From positions 1 through 5,404 of the forward strand of contig CALCBO010000221.1 in assembly GCA_937897245.1 (NCBI GenBank): a stretch of DNA of 5,404 nucleotides, in the 5' to 3' direction. The position numbers and the translations under genes are program-made. Positions 1-4,232 of the stretch are shown here, piece after piece. The DNA is from an uncultured Caryophanales bacterium (GTDB taxonomy: Bacteria; Bacillota_I; Bacilli_A; RF39; UBA660). The stretch's first letter is position 1; every line of letters starts with the position of its first letter. Under the pieces are notes generated by a model that ran no database searches, was not told where the DNA came from, and saw only the letters and a list, made by a program, of their open reading frames with translations.

Positions 1-766
1 CTTTTTGAATAGCTTTATCAAATTTTTCAATTAATTCTTGATTATTCTTAATAAAACTACTCCTAGCTGAGAAAGAAGTATAAGGAACAATACCACCTAA
101 TTTTCCAACACTTTCAACGACATAGCCATAACCTTGTTTTTCAACCATCGAAGCAGTTGGTTCGAATAAAGTAACAAAGTCTCCTTGACCACCAATAAAA
201 GCACCACTCATAGCCGCAAAAGCAATAGATGTATCAATAGAAACATCTTCTCTAGGATCAATCCCATGTTGTTTTAGGACATATTCTAAAGTCATTTCTG
301 GCATTCCTGCAGCTCTTCCACCAATAATACTTTTTCCTTTTAAATCATCTAGAGTAAAATTCTTTATTTTTTCTCTTGATACTATAAAGGAACCATCTTT
401 TTGAGTTAATTGGGAAAATGTTTTTAAATAGTCTTTCTCACCGCTGTTGTAAACATAGATTGTTGCTTCACTTCCAGAAAAGCCAATATCTGCATCTCCT
501 GCTAGAAGAGAAGCAGTAACTTTATCAGCTCCATTGGCTAAAAATAAATCAATATCTATTCCAACTTCCTTAAAATAACCATTTTCAATAGCTACATACA
601 TTGGTGCATAAAATACAGTATGAGCAACTTCTGATAATCTAACAGTTTGTACTTTCTTATCTTTTTTATCACTACTACCAGTGTTAAAATTAAATATAGC
701 ACTTGCACCAATCAAGAATATTATAATAATACACCATAAATATAGTATTCGTTTTCTTTTTCTCAT
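1..766 (-). CDS. ABC transporter substrate-binding protein, NitT/TauT/ThiY-like (COG0715, NMT1/THI5 fold), C-terminus off the window
   Basis: My minus-strand translation gives 255 residues with no stop before the window edge, so the C-terminus is missing. Residues 1-6 are basic (MRKRKR) and ~7-26 are a hydrophobic segment. There is no lipobox (the only nearby Cys, Cys12, precedes the hydrophobic run), so I infer a membrane-anchored or signal-peptide-bearing extracytoplasmic protein rather than a classical lipoprotein. Family signatures in order: FYAPMYVAIENGYFKEVGID (52-71), ASLLAGDADIGFSG (85-98), QKDGSFIVSRE (122-132), DLKGKSIIGGRAAGMPEMTLE (141-161), VTLFEPTASMVEK (198-210) and GGIVPYTSF (224-232). 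Such proteins deliver small ligands (sulfonates, nitrate, thiamine-pyrimidine precursors and others) to an ABC permease; the ligand cannot be read from sequence. No TPP-riboswitch-like element is visible upstream. The ATG at 766-764 follows GGAGGAGAG (781-773). Permease and ATPase genes would be expected further left, outside the window. Confidence 0.9.
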   Translation of the reverse strand, partial: MRKRKRILYLWCIIIIFLIGASAIFNFNTGSSDKKDKKVQTVRLSEVAHTVFYAPMYVAIENGYFKEVGIDIDLFLANGADKVTASLLAGDADIGFSGSEATIYVYNSGEKDYLKTFSQLTQKDGSFIVSREKIKNFTLDDLKGKSIIGGRAAGMPEMTLEYVLKQHGIDPREDVSIDTSIAFAAMSGAFIGGQGDFVTLFEPTASMVEKQGYGYVVESVGKLGGIVPYTSFSARSSFIKNNQELIEKFDKAIQK

Positions 767-786
767 ATCTATCTCTCCTCCAAATT

Positions 787-815
787 ATCATATGAAATAA
801 TAAAAAAAGTGTTAA
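787..815 (-). promoter_or_regulatory. Possible sigma-A promoter for the substrate-binding protein gene
   Basis: Read on the minus strand, TTAACA (815-810) and TATGAT (792-787) are separated by 17 bp, each one mismatch from consensus. The predicted start (~780) would fall inside the Shine-Dalgarno sequence, leaving almost no leader, and the region is so AT-rich that such matches are common. The call is weak. Confidence 0.25.
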
Positions 816-882
816 AAAACAAGATAATTATTGAAAAAAATCAGAAATAACTAAAAAATTACGCTAAAAAGCACTTAAAAAA

Positions 883-932
883 AGCCAACTATCTTGAAAT
901 AATGCTAAAAAAATGTTATAATATAGCCAACT
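883..932 (+). repeat. AGCCAACT direct repeat flanking the operon promoter
   Basis: AGCCAACT occurs at 883-890, just upstream of the -35 box, and at 925-932, over the predicted transcription start. The copies are offset by 42 bp, about four helical turns. A second shared word, GCTAAAAA, at 863-870 and 904-911 (offset 41) suggests either a degenerate ~31-bp duplication or paired operator sites. No regulator can be named. Confidence 0.4.
894..922 (+). promoter_or_regulatory. Sigma-A promoter with extended -10, drives the thioester protein-sortase operon
   Basis: TTGAAA (894-899), a 17-bp spacer and TATAAT (917-922), with TG at 914-915 giving an extended -10 (TGTTATAAT). The start is expected near 929, giving a leader of about 22 nt. 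Upstream DNA carries many A-tracts (UP-element-like). An 8-bp direct repeat, AGCCAACT, brackets the core promoter (883-890 and 925-932). Confidence 0.8.
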
Positions 933-935
933 TTT

Positions 936-943
936 AAAGGGGG
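936..943 (+). promoter_or_regulatory. Ribosome-binding site AAAGGGGG
   Basis: AAAGGGGG ends 7 nt before the ATG at 951. It differs from AAAGGAGG by one base and can still pair with anti-Shine-Dalgarno through a G-U wobble. The same G5-type site precedes the third gene of the operon, so it seems to be a local norm. Confidence 0.75.
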
Positions 944-950
944 TAAAAGT

Positions 951-1964
951 ATGAAAAAATCATTAAAAATAGTATTAACTATACTTACTGTATTCATTAT
1001 AATTATGACATCAATTATAAATGTTAATGCAGCACCAGACTCAATTCAATTAGGAAAGGCAACAGAAATTGATCCATATATTGGTGGAGTATCTTTCTAT
1101 TACAAAGTAACTACAGATGGAAAATATTTATATTGTATTGATATGCATAAAGATACTGCTCAAAACATTAAAGCTAATCTCGTAAAAGATAGTAAAATTA
1201 TTAATGGAGGTTTAGTTTATATCTTAAAAAATGGTTATCCAAATAAATCATTTACTGGAAATAAAGATAAAGACTATTATATTACTCAAACTGCTGTTTG
1301 GTGGTATCTAGATAACACAACAGGTAGTACTAACTTAGGTGATACTTTTAAAGTAAGTGGTCCAGATACTCATGATATGCGTAAATATGTTAAACAATTA
1401 GCAGATGAAGGATATGCTCATCGTAATGATACAATTATTGATAACGATAGTGAATTAGTAATTAATTCTGAAGGCTCTAATGCTATGACTTTAGTAAATG
1501 ATTATTATATTTCAGATTTTATTATAGCTACCACTGTAAAAAATGTTGATGAATATACAGTTAGCTTAGAGAATGCTCCAAAAAATACAGTAATTGTATA
1601 TGCTAATGGAACTGAAACTGCTTACACTAAAGCTTTTACTATAAAAGCAGCTGATAAATTTAAAGTAAAAGTTCCAAAAGCATCTTTAACTAGTTCTGAA
1701 TTACTAATTAAAGTAAAAGCTAGTGCGGTTACCACGGGCTCAGAAAAAGTTTATGAATATCAACCAGAAGATTCTAATATGCAACATGTTGCTTTATTAG
1801 AGAAAACAGATAAAAACCTTGAATCAAATATTAATTTAGTTAATGCTAAAGAAGTAATTGTTCCAGATACTTCATCTGAAACTGTTGTTTATTATACAGC
1901 TATAGGTTTAGTAATAACTAGTATTGGAATTCGTTTTGTTATAAAAAATAAGAAAAATGCCTAA
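951..1964 (+). CDS. Secreted thioester-domain (TED) surface protein with sortase signal
   Basis: 337 residues. A signal peptide covers 1-27 (basic MKKSLK, hydrophobic core, likely cleavage after VNA). The thioester-domain signature follows: YLYCIDMHK with Cys62, and ITQTAVWWYLD with Gln113. In TED adhesins such a Cys-Gln pair forms an internal thioester that bonds covalently to host amines. Cys62 is the only cysteine in the mature protein, as expected for that bond. Residues ~190-285 look like a small beta-rich domain ending in MQHVALLEK. The C-terminus is a wall-sorting signal: VPDTS (304-308), hydrophobic ~311-331 and basic KNKKNA. VPDTS departs from LPXTG at position 1 and has Ser in place of Gly at position 5. 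The sortase gene directly downstream overlaps by 8 nt and is the obvious processing enzyme. Domain, signal peptide and sorting tail are read from motifs; host binding is inferred from the family. Lacking long stalk repeats, it is a short adhesin for its class. Confidence 0.85.
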   Translation: MKKSLKIVLTILTVFIIIMTSIINVNAAPDSIQLGKATEIDPYIGGVSFYYKVTTDGKYLYCIDMHKDTAQNIKANLVKDSKIINGGLVYILKNGYPNKSFTGNKDKDYYITQTAVWWYLDNTTGSTNLGDTFKVSGPDTHDMRKYVKQLADEGYAHRNDTIIDNDSELVINSEGSNAMTLVNDYYISDFIIATTVKNVDEYTVSLENAPKNTVIVYANGTETAYTKAFTIKAADKFKVKVPKASLTSSELLIKVKASAVTTGSEKVYEYQPEDSNMQHVALLEKTDKNLESNINLVNAKEVIVPDTSSETVVYYTAIGLVITSIGIRFVIKNKKNA

Positions 1965-2610
1965 TAAAAAAAATTATTCTCCAAGTGTAGTCGCAGCCAT
2001 AGGTGCTTTGCTTACTTTAATTGGAGGATTTTTTCTTTCATACAACTATGTTCAATCTAAAAGAATAATGGCTTATGATTATGTAGCTAATGTCTTCTAT
2101 ACTAAAGAAGAAAAAGAAGAAAAAGAAGAACCACAGCCAGAACAACCACAAGAAGAGGCTACAAGAGAGCCAGTTGGTGAAGACGAATTAACAGGAGAAG
2201 TAACAAACGAATATATTGGTTATTTAACAATACCCAAGATTAATTTAACAAAAGGTTTTTTAGATAAAAGATCAACAGAAAATGATGTTGAAAAAAATAT
2301 CCTAGTAGTAGATGGGTCTAATTATCCAGATACTGAACGAGGAAATCTAATTTTGGCAGGTCATTCAGGAACAGGTTGGAAAGCATTCTTTAATGAATTA
2401 TATCGCCTAGAAAAAAATGATTTAGCCTTAATTGAATATAAGAATAAAAGGTATACCTATAAAATTGTTAATATTTATACTCAACCAAAAGTTGGTAAAT
2501 TAGCAATCTATAGAGATTATGATAAAAGTACATTAACCTTAATAACATGTACTAATAATGATTCTACTACACAAACAATATATATTGCTGAGTTAGTAGA
2601 AGTTGAATAA
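1957..2610 (+). CDS. Sortase (membrane-anchored cysteine transpeptidase)
   Basis: 217 residues. One N-terminal signal-anchor helix (~10-31) is followed by a low-complexity acidic/proline linker (50-67, including KEEKEEKEE) and then the sortase barrel from YIGYLTIPKI (86-95). The catalytic His136 lies in LILAGHSGTG and the catalytic Cys198 in TLITC (194-198). The active-site Arg usual in sortases is not evident: the residue entering the last strand is Gln206 (TTQTIYIAEL). The protein should cut the neighbouring protein's VPDTS signal outside the membrane and link it to the cell wall, or to another acceptor. Its ATG lies inside the upstream gene (ATGCCTAA overlap, 1957-1964) with only a poor Shine-Dalgarno sequence (AAGAAAA), so translation probably depends on coupling to that gene. 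A run of eight A (1966-1973) sits in the first codons. Family assignment is firm; sortase class is not assigned. Confidence 0.92.
   Translation: MPNKKNYSPSVVAAIGALLTLIGGFFLSYNYVQSKRIMAYDYVANVFYTKEEKEEKEEPQPEQPQEEATREPVGEDELTGEVTNEYIGYLTIPKINLTKGFLDKRSTENDVEKNILVVDGSNYPDTERGNLILAGHSGTGWKAFFNELYRLEKNDLALIEYKNKRYTYKIVNIYTQPKVGKLAIYRDYDKSTLTLITCTNNDSTTQTIYIAELVEVE
2104..2130 (+). repeat. 9-bp tandem repeat (AAAGAAGAA x3) in the sortase linker
   Basis: Three perfect copies of AAAGAAGAA encode KEEKEEKEE between the membrane anchor and the catalytic barrel. Because the unit is 9 bp, copy-number change would alter linker length without breaking the frame. Confidence 0.85.
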
Positions 2611-2614
2611 TAAT

Positions 2615-2625
2615 AAAAAAGGGGG
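2615..2625 (+). promoter_or_regulatory. Strong ribosome-binding site of the third operon gene
   Basis: AAAAAAGGGGG ends 8 nt before the ATG at 2634. It lies in the 23-bp gap after the sortase stop, which holds no terminator, so the gene is cotranscribed but independently initiated. The 11-mer AAGGGGGTTGG (2619-2629) is exactly complementary to plus-strand bases 3834-3844 downstream of the gene. Confidence 0.75.
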
Positions 2626-2633
2626 TTGGGATT

Positions 2634-3752
2634 ATGAGCAAATTGTCATTACTAGACAAGTTAATGATATTACTAGAAGTCTCTAAAAGTTCTTTCTGGT
2701 CTATCATCATCCTAGTACTACTAATTGGCTTAGGAGTTGTTTTCTTTACTACAAATAAGAAAAATGCCACTAGAAATAAAAAAATATATCTAGTATTTGT
2801 ACTCTTTGTAGTATCATTAATGCTTGTTTTATATTATCAATCATTAGCTAATATGTTTGATTATATGATGAATAATTTCTTTATAGCTGTTTATTTTCCT
2901 AACCTTGCTATTTATTTTGCCGCAATTATTGCTACTAATATAATTCTTTGGATAAGTATTTTTAATTTTAAAACTTCCACAATAATTAAAAGAATAAACA
3001 TCGTAGTATATATCCTATTAAATTACTTATTAGTATTAATCTTAGGAATAATTAATACAGAAGGATTAGATGTCTTTACACAAGAATCAATTTATAAGAA
3101 TAAACAAGCAACAGCTTTAATTGAATTATCTAGTTTAGTATTTGCGATATGGATTATCTATTTAATTATTTATAAAATTATCTATACCTATATTAAAAAA
3201 GATACTAAAAATATTATGAAACAAGTAGTAGTTACTAAAGAAAATAAAAAATTACCTAAGAATTATAAACCAACTAAAATACCAAGTTATATCTATGGTA
3301 ATGCTCCAGTGATGAAAACAGTTAAGAATACTTTATCATCACTAGATACATTAGTAATTGAAAATCAAAGAGATATAGATAAAGAATTAGCTGAAATAGA
3401 TAAAGAATATCAAGAAATAGAGAAAAAGAAAAAACAAATAGCTTATGAAAAAGCTATGGCTAAAGAATTTGATGATTTACTAACTATCGATGACTATAAA
3501 ATGGTTTTAAAGATTTTAAAAGGACAAAAAAACAATTCTCAAAATAAAATAAATTATCAAACTACTAATAATTTAAAAACTAATAATGCTGTTATCGAAG
3601 CTCAAAGAAAAGAAATCAAAAGACTTGAAGAAGAAAAGAAATTAGCTAAGATGCAAGAACAAGAACGTCTTAAAAAGATGAGAGAACAAGAAGAAAAACG
3701 TCATCAAGAAAATCTAACAGAATTAGAAAGATTATTTCAAAGTATCCAATAA
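2634..3752 (+). CDS. Unrecognised polytopic membrane protein with charged coiled-coil C-terminal tail
   Basis: 372 residues of a family I do not recognise. Five hydrophobic segments are visible: ~21-38, 50-68, 88-111, 121-141 and 163-187. The loops at 39-50 (TTNKKNATRNKK) and 112-120 (FKTSTIIKR) are basic, while the others are poor in Lys/Arg. By the positive-inside rule the N-terminus is outside and the ~185-residue C-terminal tail is cytoplasmic. The tail has a basic Pro/Tyr-containing stretch (200-222, KNYKPTKIPSYIYG), a charged heptad-like helix (~243-280), a short FDDLLTIDDYKMVLKILK segment (279-296), a Asn/Gln-rich linker and a second Glu/Lys/Arg/Gln-rich helix (~318-368). No enzyme motif is visible. 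It is third in the thioester protein-sortase operon, 23 bp after the sortase with its own strong ribosome-binding site, so a role in display, scaffolding or wall/membrane organisation is possible, but this rests on context alone. Its stop codon lies in the terminator loop. Confidence 0.85.
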   Translation: MSKLSLLDKLMILLEVSKSSFWSIIILVLLIGLGVVFFTTNKKNATRNKKIYLVFVLFVVSLMLVLYYQSLANMFDYMMNNFFIAVYFPNLAIYFAAIIATNIILWISIFNFKTSTIIKRINIVVYILLNYLLVLILGIINTEGLDVFTQESIYKNKQATALIELSSLVFAIWIIYLIIYKIIYTYIKKDTKNIMKQVVVTKENKKLPKNYKPTKIPSYIYGNAPVMKTVKNTLSSLDTLVIENQRDIDKELAEIDKEYQEIEKKKKQIAYEKAMAKEFDDLLTIDDYKMVLKILKGQKNNSQNKINYQTTNNLKTNNAVIEAQRKEIKRLEEEKKLAKMQEQERLKKMREQEEKRHQENLTELERLFQSIQ

Positions 3753-3763
3753 GGATGCTTTTT
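3739..3763 (+). terminator. Intrinsic terminator of the three-gene operon, spanning the stop codon
   Basis: AAAGTATCC (3739-3747) pairs with GGATGCTTT (3753-3761), nine pairs including one G-U, around the loop AATAA. The U-run continues to 3763 and, after one C, to 3767. The TAA stop (3750-3752) of the preceding gene lies in the loop, so a terminating ribosome would cover the hairpin. Confidence 0.75.
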
Positions 3764-3842
3764 CTTTGTAAAATAGTAAAAACTAGTATTCAAGTAAAAG
3801 ACTTATAACTTTTGAAAGTAAACAATAATGATACCAACCCCC

Positions 3843-3872
3843 TTGCATATCTCACGTGATTTGTTATATAAT
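3843..3872 (+). promoter_or_regulatory. Candidate promoter of a small RNA, with palindromic spacer
   Basis: TATAAT at 3867-3872 (inside TTATATAATA) with TTGCAT at 3843-3848, an 18-bp spacer. The -10 is perfect and the -35 is only half matched. The spacer contains the perfect 8-bp palindrome TCACGTGA (3852-3859), a possible operator. The transcript would begin near 3879. Confidence 0.5.
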
Positions 3873-3878
3873 AAGTAT

Positions 3879-3953
3879 GAGGAAGATACGTTTTTTTTCG
3901 CAGACGAATTCCTTTCAGATTTCATCTGGAGCCTAATGGCTCAGATGTTTTTT
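3879..3953 (+). ncRNA. Candidate small RNA (~75 nt) of unknown class
   Basis: The call rests on a promoter-like element ending at 3872, a strong intrinsic terminator ending at 3953 and no gene between them. It matches no RNA family I recognise: no SRP domain IV, 6S, T-box or riboswitch core is visible. Internally AGGAA (3880-3884) can pair with TTCCT (3910-3914). CAGAT (3916-3920) can pair with ATCTG (3924-3928) in competition with the terminator stem, so an attenuator-like switch is conceivable. Its 3' end meets the stop codon of the minus-strand ORF at 4046-3954, so the minus transcript would be its antisense partner. A 19-codon frame starting at 3877 lies almost at the predicted start with no ribosome-binding site and is discounted. 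Confidence 0.45.
3923..3953 (+). terminator. Strong intrinsic terminator
   Basis: CATCT (3923-3927) pairs with AGATG (3943-3947) and GAGCC (3929-3933) with GGCTC (3938-3942), with one bulged G and loop TAAT. Six T follow (3948-3953). It is unusually GC-rich for this spacer. It lacks a T-run on the other side, so it works rightward only. Confidence 0.85.
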
Positions 3954-4046
3954 CTATTTAAATAGTAAAATGAATACTAAGATAAATAGGAGAATAATTA
4001 TAATAGAGAAAAATCTTTCTCTTATAGTTGTGCTTCCTCCTTTCAT
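3954..4046 (-). CDS. Possible 30-residue hydrophobic peptide (type I toxin-like), tentative
   Basis: The minus-strand ORF runs from ATG (4046-4044) to TAG (3956-3954). Residues 1-11 are polar/basic (MKGGSTTIRER), 12-29 are an unbroken hydrophobic run of Phe/Ile/Leu/Val/Ser, and the last residue is Lys: a single membrane helix, typical in size and shape of small toxic or regulatory membrane peptides. GGGGG (4063-4059) lies 12 nt before the ATG, a long but possible spacing. The start codon and the following AAAGGA lie in one arm of a 9-bp inverted repeat that would hide them. The AAAGGAGG overlapping codons 2-4 has no standard start codon at proper distance. The ORF converges on the small RNA at 3879-3953. 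I match it to no named toxin family; in DNA this AT-rich, Ile/Leu/Phe codon runs can arise by chance. Confidence 0.25.
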   Translation of the reverse strand: MKGGSTTIRERFFSIIIILLFILVFILLFK

Positions 4047-4072
4047 AGAGTATGCGAACCCCCATGAAAGGA
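4038..4072. repeat. 9-bp perfect inverted repeat (TCCTTTCAT/ATGAAAGGA)
   Basis: Arms at 4038-4046 and 4064-4072 with a 17-nt loop that carries the C5/G5 block. In a minus-strand transcript the downstream arm holds the ATG and AAAGGA of the tentative small ORF, so the hairpin could block its translation. No T-run follows on either strand, so it is not a terminator. Confidence 0.6.
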
Positions 4073-4137
4073 AAATATCTAAAACATATCTTCATAATTA
4101 TTATTCGAAAAAAATTAAAAAATTTCCAAATAAAATG

Positions 4138-4173
4138 AGAATTATCAATAATATTCATATATTTGATAATTCT
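4138..4173. repeat. 11-bp perfect inverted repeat upstream of the helicase promoter
   Basis: AGAATTATCAA (4138-4148) and TTGATAATTCT (4163-4173) with a 14-bp spacer, ending 6 bp before the -35 box of the helicase promoter. It could be an operator or a weak AU-rich hairpin followed by TTT. The low base complexity makes chance occurrence more likely than for a mixed sequence. Confidence 0.45.
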
Positions 4174-4179
4174 TTTAGT

Positions 4180-4208
4180 TTGTCATCTAACTTAAATTCC
4201 TGTATAAT
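4180..4208 (+). promoter_or_regulatory. Sigma-A promoter of the UvrD/PcrA-type helicase gene
   Basis: TTGTCA (4180-4185), a 17-bp spacer and TATAAT (4203-4208). The expected start near 4215 gives a short leader containing AGGGAG (4219-4224), 8 nt before the ATG at 4233. The helicase gene therefore has its own promoter. Confidence 0.8.
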
Positions 4209-4232
4209 AAAGAAAGACAGGGAGTAGATAAT

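Larger units (their letters stand above)
3764..4179. other. Long intergenic spacer between the adhesin operon and the helicase gene
   Basis: About 400 bp with no convincing conventional gene. It holds an AT-rich stretch (3764-3830), a C5 block complementary to an upstream ribosome-binding site (3834-3844), a promoter-RNA-terminator unit (3843-3953), a small minus-strand hydrophobic ORF (4046-3954), and two inverted repeats (4038-4072, 4138-4173). Longer open frames on both strands here are judged spurious. Confidence 0.6.

Noticed and set aside
767..950. TPP riboswitch or other leader in front of the substrate-binding protein gene
   Set aside because: Looked for conserved CTGAGA/ACC-type core on the minus strand because THI5-like proteins are often thiamine-linked; none is present, and the leader is only A/T-rich.
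2567..2770. 67-codon minus-strand ORF over the sortase end and membrane-protein start
   Set aside because: Antisense to two well-supported genes; hydrophobicity mirrors the coding strand.
3877..3936. 19-codon plus-strand ORF starting at the small RNA's 5' end
   Set aside because: Its ATG lies at or just before the predicted transcription start with no Shine-Dalgarno sequence; the stop falls in the terminator loop by chance.
3958..4158. 66-codon minus-strand ORF in the same spacer
   Set aside because: No ribosome-binding site at its ATG, no recognisable composition; the 30-codon frame overlapping it is a better, still tentative, candidate.
3970..4227. 85-codon plus-strand ORF between the small RNA and the helicase
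   Set aside because: No ribosome-binding site, no domain, AT-driven Lys/Asn/Ile-rich composition, covers the helicase promoter and inverted repeats. Unlikely to be a gene.
3764..4232. CRISPR array or tracrRNA in the spacer
   Set aside because: No regularly spaced direct repeats and no cas gene in the window.
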